Assembly: GCF_009600605.1 (NCBI RefSeq)
Contig: NZ_VWNA01000001.1
Location: forward strand, 3,396,501-3,460,500
Reading direction: 5' to 3'
DNA length: 64,000 nt
Origin: Segnochrobactrum spirostomi
GTDB taxonomy: Bacteria; Pseudomonadota; Alphaproteobacteria; Rhizobiales; Segnochrobactraceae
Shown: piece after piece, positions 44,818 to 53,713 of the stretch
How the letters are laid out: every line of letters starts with the position of its first letter
How positions within the stretch are numbered: the stretch's first letter is position 1
The notes under the pieces: model-generated
What the model was told of the DNA's origin: nothing
Databases searched by the model: none
What the model saw: only the letters and a program-made list of their open reading frames with translations
Translations under genes and position numbers: made by a program

Positions 44818-45783
44818 TCACTGATCGTCAGCGACCTTGAAGAATTTCCAGGTGCCGTCGGGCGCGATGCCGACCTTGAAGAAAAGGTACTCGTCGTAGG
44901 CCCGCATCTCCTCGACGTCGGTCGCGGTGAGGATGCGGTAGAGTTCCACGAGCTGCGGCGGCGTCAGCTTTTCGATCGGCACCTCGGCGAAATAGGGCCA
45001 GACATACATTTCGTCCGGCTTGCCGACGTTGATGTGCACCCAGCCGGTCTCCAGCAGATCGGTCAGGATGGCGAGCACCTCGCGGCCTTCCGGGTCGCCC
45101 GATTGGGACTTCAGGTAGGCGACCGGATCGGCCGGCTTCTCTTTGCCGAAGGAGGGGGCGACCTTGTTCGCGGCGATGACGTCCTTGAGCTTGCCGATGT
45201 CCCCGGTCTTGGCGGCGTCGAGCAGCGCCTGGCGCGTCTTCGCCACCGCGGGCGGCAGGCCGTCGGCGCCGTAATGGATCTCCGGGATCGGCTTGTTCGG
45301 GTCCTGCGGCCGGCCGGCCGGCGCGTTGGCGCCCTCGTCGGGCTCTTCAGACTGCGGCGCGACGTCGGGGGAGGGCGCGTCGGGCGAGGCTGGTCCCGGC
45401 TCGACGGCTCCGGGGTCGACGGCTCCGGGGTCGGCGGGCTCGGGCGAGAGCTTCTCTCCGCCGAGCGCGGGGCTCTCGCCGAAGCCCGGCCGGGTGTCGC
45501 CACCGGTCGAGGGCGGGGTGCCGAGCACGGCCGTCTCGGTGCCGGCGGCCGCGGCGGCGAGGCGCACCAACGGCACCGATCCGTCCCGCGCGCGCCGCGC
45601 GTCCTTCATCGTCCAGGCGAGGGCATGGGCCGCCGCCGAATCAGGGGCGGCGGTGATGCTCGTCGTAGCGGCGGCGTTCGATGAGTCGGCGGCCCAGGCG
45701 GACTGCGGCGCCAGGGCCGCGGCCGGTCCCAGCCCACAGGCCAGTCCGAGCCCGATGAGCGTGCGTGCGGACAAACGATACAT
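44818..45783 (-). CDS. Exported hypothetical protein with Pro/Asp-rich region
   Basis: A 321-aa predicted periplasmic protein not assigned to a named family. The N-terminus (MYRLSARTLIGLGLACGLGPAAALA) is a signal peptide. Residues about 85-170 are low-complexity and contain DPGAV pentapeptide repeats coded by a 15-bp tandem DNA repeat. The C-terminal domain (about 170-321) is well structured: KTRQALLDAAKTGDIGKLKDVI resembles an ankyrin-like or helical unit, and VHINVGKPDEMYVWPYFAE and WKFFKVADDQ give an acidic/aromatic end. The gene stands alone, divergent from the LysE exporter. Function unknown; similar proteins occur in Rhizobiales (from memory). Confidence 0.75.
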   Translation of the reverse strand: MYRLSARTLIGLGLACGLGPAAALAPQSAWAADSSNAAATTSITAAPDSAAAHALAWTMKDARRARDGSVPLVRLAAAAAGTETAVLGTPPSTGGDTRPGFGESPALGGEKLSPEPADPGAVDPGAVEPGPASPDAPSPDVAPQSEEPDEGANAPAGRPQDPNKPIPEIHYGADGLPPAVAKTRQALLDAAKTGDIGKLKDVIAANKVAPSFGKEKPADPVAYLKSQSGDPEGREVLAILTDLLETGWVHINVGKPDEMYVWPYFAEVPIEKLTPPQLVELYRILTATDVEEMRAYDEYLFFKVGIAPDGTWKFFKVADDQ

Positions 45784-45939
45784 GGCAGGCTCGAAGCTCC
45801 CGGGTCAGGTGCCGCATTCTAGCGTCCGCGCCGTGCGTCGGAAGGCGGAAAAAACCGTCTCCCACGGTTGTCGCGACCCGCCGCATCTTCTATGGCTCGG
45901 GCGGGCGGCCGGAGCCCACGTGAGCGAAAAGGAACGACC

Positions 45940-46563
45940 TTGTTGGATGTGGGTCTGGTGGCGACGGGCTTCGTGATCGGCGTCGTCGCGACGGCACCGG
46001 TCGGCCCCGTGAACATCATGACGATCCAGCGAGCGTTCCGGCACGGCTTCTTCGCCGGGCTCTCGGCCGGCATCGGCGCGGTCATCGCCGACGCGCTCTA
46101 CGCCTCGCTCGCCGCGTTCGGCGTTACCGCGGTCTCGACCTTCATCACCGACCACGTGCGGATCATCCAGGTGATCGGTGCCCTGGTGATGTTCTGGTTC
46201 GGCTGGCGCATCTACCGCACCCATCCCCACCTCAACGACCGCAACGACACCGGCGGCGGGCTCTTCTCCGGCATCCCGACCGCCTTCCTGCTGACGATCA
46301 CCAATCCCGGTGCGGTGTTCGGCTTCATCGCGCTGATCGGCGGGCTCGGCGATCTCGCGCCGGCGCCCGGGGATTGGCTCGGCGCGCTGCAACTCGTCGG
46401 TGGCCTCGTCGTCGGCAGCCTGAGCTGGTGGATGCTGATCGCCGGGCTCGTGACGATGTTCCGCTCGCGGCTCGACGATCGCTGGCTCGAGCGCATCAAC
46501 CACGCGGCCGCGGGATTGTTGTTCGTCTTCGGCGTGGTCGTCCTCGTGCGCGCCTTCCTCTGA
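45940..46563 (+). CDS. LysE/RhtB-family amino-acid exporter
   Basis: Inner-membrane exporter of the LysE superfamily (207 aa, six hydrophobic segments), expected to export amino acids or small solutes by proton antiport. Family markers are TAPVGPVNIMTIQRAFRHG (about 18-36), the second helix GLSAGIGAVIADALYASLA and NPGAVFGFIALIGGL after the middle loop. TTG 45940 is chosen because AAGGAA lies 6-9 nt upstream; a second TTG at 45943 and upstream in-frame starts exist. It ends 3 bp from the convergent helicase stop. Confidence 0.85.
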   Translation: MLDVGLVATGFVIGVVATAPVGPVNIMTIQRAFRHGFFAGLSAGIGAVIADALYASLAAFGVTAVSTFITDHVRIIQVIGALVMFWFGWRIYRTHPHLNDRNDTGGGLFSGIPTAFLLTITNPGAVFGFIALIGGLGDLAPAPGDWLGALQLVGGLVVGSLSWWMLIAGLVTMFRSRLDDRWLERINHAAAGLLFVFGVVVLVRAFL

Positions 46564-46566
46564 GGC

Positions 46567-47664
46567 TCACAGGACGACGGTGATCGCCTTCGCCGCCCGG
46601 GTGAGCCCGGTATAGAGCCAGCGCGCGCGGTCCTCGCGGAAGGCCCGGCTCTCGTCGAACAGCATGATGCGGTCCCACTGCGAGCCCTGCGCCTTGTGGA
46701 CGGTGAGGGCATAGCCGTAGGTGAACTCGTCCATGAAGCGGATCTGCTCCCAGGAGAGCTCGCCCTCGCGCCCCTCGAAGAACAGGGGATGGACCGCAAC
46801 CTTGACGCGGCGCTTCGACGAGCCGGCATCTTCCGGCGTGATCTGCATCTTCACGGCGTGCTCGGTGGCGCCCAGGACCTCCTTGACCGACCAGACGCCG
46901 CCGTTGAGGAGCCCCTTCTGGCGGTTGTTGCGGAGGCAGACGAGCCGCTCGCCGGCTGCCGGCACGGCGCCCTGGAAGCCCTTCAGGGCGCGCAGGCGGC
47001 CATTGTAGAGGTGGCGCGTGCGGTTGGTGCCGACGAGAACCTGATCGGCGCCGAGCACGTCCTCGGGATCGAGTTCGTCGCGGCCGATGACCCGGCTCGC
47101 CCCGTAGGTGCCGCGCGCCAGCGACCGCCCCTCGCGCACGTCGAGGGACAGGCGGATGATCGGGTCGTCCTTGGCCTGACGATGGACCTCGGTCAGCATC
47201 ACGTCCGGCTCTTCGCGGGTGAAGAAGCCGCCGCCGCCCACGGGCGGAAGCTGGGCCGGATCGCCGAGCACCAAAACCTTGGAGCCGAAGCTCAGGAGAT
47301 CGCGCCCGAGCGCCTCGTCCACCATCGACACCTCGTCGATGATGACGAGATCGACCTTGCGGATGGAGCTGTCCTTGTTGAGGACGAATTTCGGAGCGCC
47401 GTCGTTCTCGTCCTCGAGGCGGTAGATGAGGGAATGGATGGTCGCCGCGCCCTCGCAGCCGCGTGCCTGCATCACGAGCGCGGCCTTGCCGGTGAAGGCG
47501 GCATAGGCGACGTCCCCGCCGACATCCTCGGCGAGGGTGCGGGCGAGCGTCGTCTTTCCCGTTCCGGCATAGCCGAACAGGCGGAAGACCTGGGACGATG
47601 GATCGCGCATCCAACGGGCCGCGGCCTTGAGCGCGGCCTCCTGCTGGGGCGACCATTCCGGCAC
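46567..47664 (-). CDS. RecD-like (Pif1/Dda-type) ATP-dependent DNA helicase
   Basis: A 365-aa superfamily 1B helicase without the long N-terminal domain of RecD2. Walker A is GYAGTGKTTL (31-40); Walker B/DExx-like motif is VIIDEVSMVDEALG (about 106-119); motif III is LVLGDPAQLPPVGG; C-terminal motif VI is near TVHKAQGSQWDRIMLF and LYTGLTRAAKAI. Short proteins of this type resemble phage Dda and bacterial 'ATP-dependent RecD-like helicase'. GTG 47664 is the first good start; upstream reading frames overlap non-coding DNA. It is convergent with the LysE gene. Confidence 0.85.
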   Translation of the reverse strand: MPEWSPQQEAALKAAARWMRDPSSQVFRLFGYAGTGKTTLARTLAEDVGGDVAYAAFTGKAALVMQARGCEGAATIHSLIYRLEDENDGAPKFVLNKDSSIRKVDLVIIDEVSMVDEALGRDLLSFGSKVLVLGDPAQLPPVGGGGFFTREEPDVMLTEVHRQAKDDPIIRLSLDVREGRSLARGTYGASRVIGRDELDPEDVLGADQVLVGTNRTRHLYNGRLRALKGFQGAVPAAGERLVCLRNNRQKGLLNGGVWSVKEVLGATEHAVKMQITPEDAGSSKRRVKVAVHPLFFEGREGELSWEQIRFMDEFTYGYALTVHKAQGSQWDRIMLFDESRAFREDRARWLYTGLTRAAKAITVVL

Positions 47665-47756
47665 GGTGGCGATGGGAGCATCTCCTCACGGCCGGCGAAC
47701 CGGGACGGGAGGTCCGCGGCGATTCCGGCAGGGGGAACAAAAGCGGACCACGCGGC

Positions 47757-47787
47757 AAAAGAAAAGAGGCTCCGTGATGGGAGCCTC
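47757..47787 (-). terminator. Rho-independent terminator for the glycine-zipper gene
   Basis: Minus-strand stem GAGGCTCC (47787-47780) and GGAGCCTC (47773-47766) with a 6-nt loop, followed by TTTTCTTTT (47765-47757). Strong signal, 90 bp after the stop of the gene it ends. Confidence 0.8.
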
Positions 47788-47876
47788 CGGGTCTTCGCTC
47801 GGGCCTGTCCGTTTTCCCTCCCTCGCGCGCCACCCTCCCGCGCAGGGCGGGAGGGTGTCCGCGTTCGGCTCCGCCG

Positions 47877-48140
47877 TCAGCAGGTCGTCTGGTAGGCGCG
47901 GCCGTAGGCGTCGTAGGCGGTGCAGGTCTTCGGCGCGGTGGCGGCGCCGATCGCCGCGCCGCCGACGCCACCGATCGCCGCACCGGTCAGGGCGCCGCCC
48001 GCGTTGCGGGTCACCAGAGCGCCGGTGGCGGCGCCCGCCGCGGCACCGATGGCGCCGCCGGTGACGGCCCGATTGCTCTGTTCCGAGGTGCAGGCTGCGG
48101 CCATCAGCGAGAGAGCCGCGACCAGAATGAGCTTGCGCAT
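47877..48140 (-). CDS. Glycine-zipper lipoprotein (YMGG/17 kDa antigen-like)
   Basis: An 87-aa outer-membrane lipoprotein. The signal ends in the lipobox LMAAAC (Cys17), then the glycine-zipper segment (about 28-67) with repeated GxxxG spacing: TGGAIGAAAGAATGALV and ALTGAAIGGVGGAAIGAATAP, able to pack as transmembrane helices. The tail KTCTAYDAYGRAYQTTC has two cysteines. Similar short proteins are linked to envelope stability in alphaproteobacteria. ATG 48140. It has its own terminator and is divergent from the cold-shock gene region. Confidence 0.85.
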   Translation of the reverse strand: MRKLILVAALSLMAAACTSEQSNRAVTGGAIGAAAGAATGALVTRNAGGALTGAAIGGVGGAAIGAATAPKTCTAYDAYGRAYQTTC

Positions 48141-48250
48141 GGCGAATTCCTTTTCTGTCCGATCGCATCCGGCGCGCGCAGCCGCACGTCGCCCGACACT
48201 ACCCGCCCGTTTCCCTAAAGCCGCGACGGGGCGGCTCGGTTCCCCACGCC

Positions 48251-48286
48251 GCGATCGATACCGCGAGCGATGTCGCGATCGATCAC
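48251..48286. repeat. Three tandem 12-bp iterons
   Basis: Contiguous units CGCGATCGATAC, CGCGAGCGATGT and CGCGATCGATCA (48251-48286), in the 446-bp region between the lipoprotein and cold-shock genes. Phased repeats of this kind often bind a regulator or replication protein. Confidence 0.6.
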
Positions 48287-48422
48287 CCCCTGTCCCTTGC
48301 CCGGGCTGAAATGGAGGCGAATGCAAGAAGTCCCACAAACTGTTCTGAATTCAGCGATCTCAGCGACCGAAGGTGCTTCGCTTGGGCGGTTTAACACGTC
48401 GGTTGACTTGATCGCAGTCGAA

Positions 48423-48586
48423 TATAATCTCGTGTTGCGATCCGTTCTCCGGCCTGCCACGTGCGTGCCTCTGTGAGGGGCGACGCGGTTAAAGCCTACC
48501 GCGGAACTGCAGACCCGCTGGCGTTCGGGCGGTCCTCCCGGGCTTTCCGCGTCGGCACGATCAGACGACCCCTTGAGGAGATCGAC
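48423..48586 (+). promoter_or_regulatory. Promoter and long 5' leader of the cold-shock gene
   Basis: A perfect -10 TATAAT (48423-48428) has TTGACT 14 bp upstream (48403-48408), a short spacer, so -35 use is uncertain. Transcription from here would give a leader of about 150 nt before ATG 48587, as in cspA genes where the leader folds as a thermosensor. GAGGAGA precedes the start codon. Confidence 0.45.
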
Positions 48587-48790
48587 ATGGCTACCGGGAC
48601 CGTGAAGTGGTTTAATGCGCAGAAGGGATACGGCTTTATTCAGCCGAGCGACAATTCGCGCGACGTCTTCGTGCACATCACCGCGCTGCAGCGCGCGGGC
48701 ATCGCCAATCTCGTGGAAGGGCAGAGGGTCACTTACGAACTCGTGACCGAGCGCGGCAAGACTTCGGCCGGCAACCTGCGCGTCGGCTGA
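48587..48790 (+). CDS. cspA: Cold shock protein, CspA family
   Basis: A 67-aa cold-shock-domain RNA chaperone. The OB-fold nucleic-acid motifs are intact: RNP1 KGYGFIQ (14-20) and RNP2 DVFVHI (28-33), with MATGTVKWFNAQ at the N-terminus and a lysine-poor C-terminal strand VTYELVTERGKTSAGNLRVG. The gene is monocistronic with a long leader upstream. Normal length. The symbol is a family-level call. Confidence 0.93.
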   Translation: MATGTVKWFNAQKGYGFIQPSDNSRDVFVHITALQRAGIANLVEGQRVTYELVTERGKTSAGNLRVG

Positions 48791-49175
48791 CGCTCCGGCA
48801 CCGGGTCTTCAGGGGGATATCCCCGCTCCACGATCATCCTCGGATCGCTCTCGAGGACCCTGGAGCCGCGAGCGTCGCACGCGGCCGCCTCGGGTGAATT
48901 GACCGCGACGTGTCCGGCTTGAGGTCGGGCCGGTTTGTTCGGCGGCTATTCCGGCGCCGCCGCGAGGGCCGCACGGCCGCTGCCTCCACGCTCCGGGCGA
49001 CGCCAAGTGCGCCAAGGGAGAGCGCTCCGAGCCGCTGCTCGTCGAGCCCCGCGCCCACTTCGCAGCACGATGAAACGAGACCACCCCGCACCGGGCCGTC
49101 AGGGGGCGTCTGGTGTACGGCGCTCCGTCGGGGGCGTTCAGCCTCTCCGATCGGACGTCGCGCGGAGCCGCCTGC
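48791..49175. other. 385-bp gap between cold-shock gene and histidine phosphatase
   Basis: GC-rich sequence with only Arg/Pro-rich open frames and no family features. I see no terminator with a T-tract or repeat here. Confidence 0.4.
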
Positions 49176-49775
49176 TCAGAACCAGGACGCGCCGTCGTCG
49201 CCGTAACGGAAGACCTTGTCCTGCGGCACCGGCAGGTTCGGCTGGTCGGCTGGGGCGACGCCGCGCAACAGCCCTTCGAGAACGCGCTGCACCCCGCCGT
49301 GGGAGACGAGCACCGTGTCGTGCTCTACGGTCTTGAGCCAGTGGCCGACCCGCGCCGACAGCAGGGCATAGCTCTCGCCGCCCGGCGGTACGAACCCCCA
49401 CTTGTCGGCCTTGCGCGCCGCGGCGCCTTCCGGGTCGCGCGCCTTGATCTCGTCGAGAGTGAAGCCTTCCCAGGTCCCGAACGTCACCTCGCGCACCGTG
49501 GGCTCGATCCGATAATCGGAGGGATCGAGGTGGAGCGTGTCGCGGATGATCTCCATCGTCTCGCGGGAGCGGGACAGGGGGGAGGCGATCCAGTCGAGAT
49601 CTTCCGGATCGATTCGGTGCTGCTCGAAATAGCCGGCGAGGGCGCGGCCGTTGCGCGCCGCCTGGCCGCGGCCGGTCGGGTTGAGGGGAATGTCCTGCTG
49701 GCCTTGCAGGCGGCCTTCTGCGTTCCAGTCCGTCTGCCCGTGGCGGACGTGGATCAGGGTGAAGCCGCCGAGCAT
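49176..49775 (-). CDS. Histidine phosphatase (phosphoglycerate mutase-like)
   Basis: A 199-aa cytoplasmic member of the histidine phosphatase superfamily, similar to PhoE/GpmB. The nucleophile His12 is in VRHGQTDWN; ASPLSRSRETMEII is the second phosphate-binding motif with its Arg; the C-terminal catalytic His is in TVLVSHGGVQRV. Substrate is not evident. ATG 49775 begins MLGGFTLIHVRHG and follows GCGAGG; the open frame extends upstream to 49847 without family similarity. It is 87 bp downstream of fabI on the same strand, and the pairing with fabI is frequent in Rhizobiales. Confidence 0.88.
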   Translation of the reverse strand: MLGGFTLIHVRHGQTDWNAEGRLQGQQDIPLNPTGRGQAARNGRALAGYFEQHRIDPEDLDWIASPLSRSRETMEIIRDTLHLDPSDYRIEPTVREVTFGTWEGFTLDEIKARDPEGAAARKADKWGFVPPGGESYALLSARVGHWLKTVEHDTVLVSHGGVQRVLEGLLRGVAPADQPNLPVPQDKVFRYGDDGASWF

Positions 49776-49862
49776 AGGAACCTCGCTGGAGGGAAGGCCG
49801 TGCGATCGGGCGCGGCGTGGGGGCGGACCGCGACCGGCCGGCCCCACGCGTGCCCGCCGAAA

Positions 49863-50681
49863 TCAGTCCTTCAGGACGGAAATGTCCGGCGCATCGACGG
49901 CCTTCATGCCGACGACGTGATAGCCGGAATCGACGTGGTGGATCTCGCCGGTCACGCCGCGCGAGAAATCGGAGAGGAAATAGACGCCCGCATCGCCGAC
50001 CTCTTCGGTCGTCACCGTCCGGCGCAGCGGCGCGTTGTACTCGTTCCACTTCAGGATATAGCGGAAGTCGCCGATGCCGGAGGCAGCCAGCGTCTTGATC
50101 GGGCCGGCCGAGATGGCGTTGACGCGGATGTTCTTCGGGCCGAGATCGGCCGCGAGATAACGCACACTCGCCTCGAGCGCGGCCTTGGCGACGCCCATGA
50201 CGTTGTAATGCGGCATCCACTTCTCGGCGCCGTAATAGGTCATGGTCAGGATCGAGCCGCCGTCCGTCATCAGCTTCTCGGCGCGCTGGGCGACCGCGGT
50301 CAGCGAATAGCAGGAGATCAGCATCGTGCGGGAGAAATTGTCCGCACTGGTATCGACGTAGCGGCCGGTCAACTCGTCCTTGTCGGAAAACGCGATGGCG
50401 TGGACGAGGAAGTCGAGCCGGCCCCAGCGGGCCTCGATCTCGGCGAACACGGCGTCGATGGTGGCCGGGTCGGTCACGTCGCAATGGCCGGCGATCAGGC
50501 CGTCGATCTCGGCGGCGAGCGGCTCGACGCGCTTCTTCAGGGCGTCGCCCTGGTAGGTAAGCGCGATCTCGGCGCCGTGCGCATGGGCGGACTTGGCGAT
50601 GCCCCAGGCGATGGACCGGTTGTTCGCGACGCCCATGATGAGGCCCCGCTTGCCGTGCAACAGCCCGTGCGTCTCCGCCAT
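49863..50681 (-). CDS. fabI: Enoyl-[acyl-carrier-protein] reductase (NADH), FabI
   Basis: Final reductase of each fatty-acid elongation cycle and the target of triclosan and diazaborine. The 272-aa protein shows the NADH loop GVANNRSIAWGIAKS (17-31), the catalytic Tyr159 and Lys166 in YNVMGVAKAALE with Tyr149 in TYYGAEKWMPHY, and the C-terminal GYHVVGM segment. Length and motifs are normal for FabI. Minus strand, ATG 50681, upstream of the histidine phosphatase. Confidence 0.96.
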   Translation of the reverse strand: MAETHGLLHGKRGLIMGVANNRSIAWGIAKSAHAHGAEIALTYQGDALKKRVEPLAAEIDGLIAGHCDVTDPATIDAVFAEIEARWGRLDFLVHAIAFSDKDELTGRYVDTSADNFSRTMLISCYSLTAVAQRAEKLMTDGGSILTMTYYGAEKWMPHYNVMGVAKAALEASVRYLAADLGPKNIRVNAISAGPIKTLAASGIGDFRYILKWNEYNAPLRRTVTTEEVGDAGVYFLSDFSRGVTGEIHHVDSGYHVVGMKAVDAPDISVLKD

Positions 50682-50915
50682 GTCAAATCACTCTCTTCAA
50701 GGCTCTATTACCCGTACCGGGTCGGCCTCCTATGGCACAGCGGTCAATGCCCTTCAAGCCGCGGCCCCGCATGCCGCCCCCCGTCACGCCCGCCCGCGCC
50801 GGGGGGCGGTGGACGCCGTCGACCGCCCGGTCTGGACCGGCTGCGCGAGAAAGCCTATTGAGCGGGCACCGAACCGGGCGGCGATCAGCCCCGGCGGCAC
50901 CTGGGAGGAGCCCCC

Positions 50916-52124
50916 TTGTCCACGCTCACCGCGAATCCCGATTTCGCCTCGGCCGACTTCCTCAAGAGCCACATCCGCCAGACCCTCGACTTCTATTTCC
51001 CGCGGGCGATCGACCGCGAGGCGGGCGGCTTCTTCAACGCCTACGCCGTCGACGGCACCATCTACGACCGCCATGTCCGCCACATCGTCGGCATGACGCG
51101 CTTCACCTACATCGCCTCGGTCGGCACCGCGCTGTTCGACGATCCCGTGCTGCGCGGCGCCGTCGATCACGGCCTGGATTTCCTGGAGACGGCCCAGCGC
51201 GACCCGGTCTCGCGCGGCTATGCGTGGGCGCTGCGCGACCGCACCGTCGTGGACGGCTCGCTCAAGGCCTACGGCCACGCCTTCGTCCTGCTCGCCCATT
51301 CGATCGCCGCCCGCCTCGCCGGGGCGAAGGGCGCCCGCATCGCCGATGTCGCCGACCTCATCGTCGACCGCTTCATCGAGGGGCCGGAGCAACTCGCCCT
51401 CGAGGCTTACGATGCCGGCTGGACGAACCCGGACACCTATCGCGGCCAGAACGCCAACATGCACCTCTGCGAGGCCATGATCGCGGCCTACGAGGCGACC
51501 GGCGACAAGGCCTATCTCGACCGCGCCGCCCACATCGCGCGGCGCATCGCGATCGACTTCCCGGCCGACAACGGCGGCTTCATCCACGAACATTTCACCA
51601 GCGACTGGAAGGTCGACCGCGAGGCCGCCCGCCGCGCCAACGACCACACCTTCCGCCCCGAGGGCTTCCAGCCCGGCCACCATGCGGAATGGTGCAAGCT
51701 ACTCCTCACCCTCTACCGGCTGACCGGCGAAGAGATCTACAAGACCCGCTCCGTCGAGATCTTCGATCTCGCGGTCGCCCCGTTCTGGGACGAGGCCCGC
51801 GGCGGCGGCTTCTACTATACCTTCGACGAGGCCTTGCAGCCGATCGACAAGGACAAGCACCACTGGCTCGTCTCGGAGGCGTTCTCGGCCGCCTTCCTGC
51901 TCTACAAGGCGACCGGGGAAGCGCGCTTCCTCGACTGGTACAACAAGATTTGGACCTGGACCTGGGCCCACATGATCGATCGCGAGCGCGGCGGCTGGTA
52001 TGTCCGCGTCGACGAGAACAACCAGCGTTATCCGGACGATCCGAAGAGCCCGCCCTACAAGACGGACTACCACGCGATCTCGAATTGCTACGAGGTCCTG
52101 CGCGCCCTCGGCGCGGCCGAGTAG
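50916..52124 (+). CDS. AGE-family epimerase/isomerase (N-acylglucosamine 2-epimerase or mannose isomerase type)
   Basis: A 402-aa (alpha/alpha)6-barrel sugar epimerase or isomerase. Conserved histidine-containing segments of the family are visible: YDRHVRHIVGMTRFTY (about 48-63), YGHAFVLLAHS, QNANMHLCEAMIAAYEATGD, ANDHTFRPEGFQPGHHAEWCKLLL and KDKHHWLVSEAFSAAFLLYKATGE. The family includes renin-binding N-acylglucosamine 2-epimerases, mannose isomerase and YihS; the substrate cannot be fixed by eye, but mannose isomerase-type enzymes in Proteobacteria share the RHxxG-TYI layout. TTG 50916 follows GGGAGGAG. An aldose 1-epimerase follows downstream. Confidence 0.85.
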   Translation: MSTLTANPDFASADFLKSHIRQTLDFYFPRAIDREAGGFFNAYAVDGTIYDRHVRHIVGMTRFTYIASVGTALFDDPVLRGAVDHGLDFLETAQRDPVSRGYAWALRDRTVVDGSLKAYGHAFVLLAHSIAARLAGAKGARIADVADLIVDRFIEGPEQLALEAYDAGWTNPDTYRGQNANMHLCEAMIAAYEATGDKAYLDRAAHIARRIAIDFPADNGGFIHEHFTSDWKVDREAARRANDHTFRPEGFQPGHHAEWCKLLLTLYRLTGEEIYKTRSVEIFDLAVAPFWDEARGGGFYYTFDEALQPIDKDKHHWLVSEAFSAAFLLYKATGEARFLDWYNKIWTWTWAHMIDRERGGWYVRVDENNQRYPDDPKSPPYKTDYHAISNCYEVLRALGAAE

Positions 52125-52240
52125 GTCTCGGGTCTCCCGGGCCGCGCGGTGCGACCGGCGGGCGGCGTTGCGTCCGCCGGCGATCCGCCCCATCGTCCCG
52201 TCTCCTGACGCCCTCATTTCCGAACTCGGGAATCCTTTCG

Positions 52241-53254
52241 ATGAGCCACTGGACGCTGAGCTGGGATCGCGGCCACCTCGCGGTTCGCCCGATGGGCGGC
52301 ATGATGGCCCCGGCCGAGATCGAGCTCGACGACGGGCGCCGGGTCAGCCCCTTTCTCGTCGCGCCGTGGGCGAACGAGCACGGCGGCGAACCGCTGCCGC
52401 CGATGCTCGCCGGGCTCAGGGGCGACTGGACCTGCATCCCGTTCGGCCTCACCGAGGCCCGCACCGACCTTCTGCCGGAATGGATGGCCGGCCTCGATGC
52501 GACGTTGAGGAGCCCCGATCCGGCCCAGCACGGCGCCGCCTCGCACGGCTTCTGGCAGCTCGACCGGGTTGGTCCCCGGGTGCTGTCGATCAGTTTCGAG
52601 CCGCCGGCGCCGGTGCCGATCCGCCGCATCGAGCGCACCATCAATGTCAAGGACGGCTCTCCGGACATCACCGTCACCGTGCGCGTCTTCGCCCGCGCGG
52701 CCTGCGATCTGCCGTGGGGCCTCCACCCGACCTTCCAACTGCCCCAGGCGACCGGCTCCTTCGAGATCGATTTCGAGGCGCCGGTGAAGGTCTCGACCTA
52801 TCCGGGCCGGTTCGAGCTCGGCGTGTCGAAGGCGGCGCCGGGGCAGGTCGCGGACACGCTCAAGGCGGTGCCGCTCGAGACCGGTGGTACGGTCTCGTTC
52901 GCCGCGCTGCCGCTGCCGTTCGACACGGAAGAGCTCGTCGTCGTCAATGGTCACGGCGGCAAGGTCCGCCTCACCAACCGGGCCGAGCGCTATGTGACGC
53001 GCATGGAGTGGGACGAGACGGTGTTCCCGTCGCTGGTGTTGTGGATTTCCAACCGCGGCCGCACCTATCATCCGTGGAACGGCCGCTTCCTCGGCCTCGG
53101 CGTCGAGCCGGTGTGCGCGCCGTTCGAACTCGGCTACGCCCACGCCATGAACCCCACTTCGCCCTTCAAGGCGCGGGGCATCGCGACCGCCCAGCATTTC
53201 GACCCCGAGACGCCGCTCGAAACCACCTACCGCTTCCGCTTCGCGGGGCTCTGA
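52241..53254 (+). CDS. Aldose 1-epimerase (mutarotase-like) family protein
   Basis: A 337-aa galactose mutarotase-fold protein that would interconvert alpha and beta anomers. ATG 52241 begins MSHWTLSWDRGHLAVRPMGG. Family segments include RPMGGMMAPAEIELDD, HGAASHGFWQL, LPWGLHPTFQLPQA with the catalytic-region His, and NRGRTYHPWNGRFLGLGVEPVCAP with the C-terminal catalytic Glu. It follows the AGE-family gene by 116 bp on the same strand, so both may act on the same sugar. A long frame that crosses both genes upstream is not a single coding sequence. Confidence 0.8.
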   Translation: MSHWTLSWDRGHLAVRPMGGMMAPAEIELDDGRRVSPFLVAPWANEHGGEPLPPMLAGLRGDWTCIPFGLTEARTDLLPEWMAGLDATLRSPDPAQHGAASHGFWQLDRVGPRVLSISFEPPAPVPIRRIERTINVKDGSPDITVTVRVFARAACDLPWGLHPTFQLPQATGSFEIDFEAPVKVSTYPGRFELGVSKAAPGQVADTLKAVPLETGGTVSFAALPLPFDTEELVVVNGHGGKVRLTNRAERYVTRMEWDETVFPSLVLWISNRGRTYHPWNGRFLGLGVEPVCAPFELGYAHAMNPTSPFKARGIATAQHFDPETPLETTYRFRFAGL

Positions 53255-53713
53255 ACCGCATCTCGCGCTCGGCCGGGCCGCGCGTCTCGCGCTGGTCCCC
53301 TTGATTGCCCCACGGACGGCCCGCTGCGCCGCGCGACCGCGTGTTCCTGGCACGGCGGCGCGAATCGGCAATCCATGGTTGCGAAATCCTGTTGCGAACC
53401 GAAGCGCAAGCAGCTACTTCTAGTGTTGGGTCGTGGAACGTCTCGGACGCACACTTTTCTCTGGAATGATGTTGTGTTGTGCCCTTCGCGCGTGCGGTGA
53501 GGGCGCGGAAGGCTATTTGCGTCTTGCGCATTAGTTTCATGTCCAAAGACGAGCGGAACTCTATTCCGCTTACGTCGGTGTCTGCCGGCGTTGGAGCGCC
53601 TATTACAATTTCAAGTCTCTAGTTTTGCGCGAGTTTGTTCTCGCGTCGCGTCGTCTTTTGTCCAAGGTCCAGGTGCGCCGGCGCGGCGTTTCGGGACAGA
53701 ATGGGGAGGGGGC
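53255..53713. other. Low-G+C 459-bp region ahead of the membrane-protein cassette
   Basis: Unusually A+T-rich for this genome. It contains no gene I can support. It includes the hairpin at 53552-53570 and probably the cassette promoter; a sharp drop in G+C starts near 53400. Confidence 0.5.
53552..53570. promoter_or_regulatory. Perfect inverted repeat AGCGGAA-CTCTA-TTCCGCT
   Basis: Seven-base arms with a 5-nt loop, 143 bp upstream of the membrane-protein start. Suitable as a repressor operator or RNA hairpin; the flanking GACG...CGTC partly extends the stem. Confidence 0.45.

Noticed and set aside
48403-48428. A full -35/-10 promoter for cspA
   Set aside because: TATAAT is perfect but TTGACT is only 14 bp away, too close for standard sigma-70; kept only as a weak -10 call.
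50732-53254. A single 840-codon frame spanning the AGE epimerase and aldose epimerase genes
   Set aside because: Only its 3' third encodes a family (mutarotase); the rest is the out-of-frame shadow of the AGE gene.
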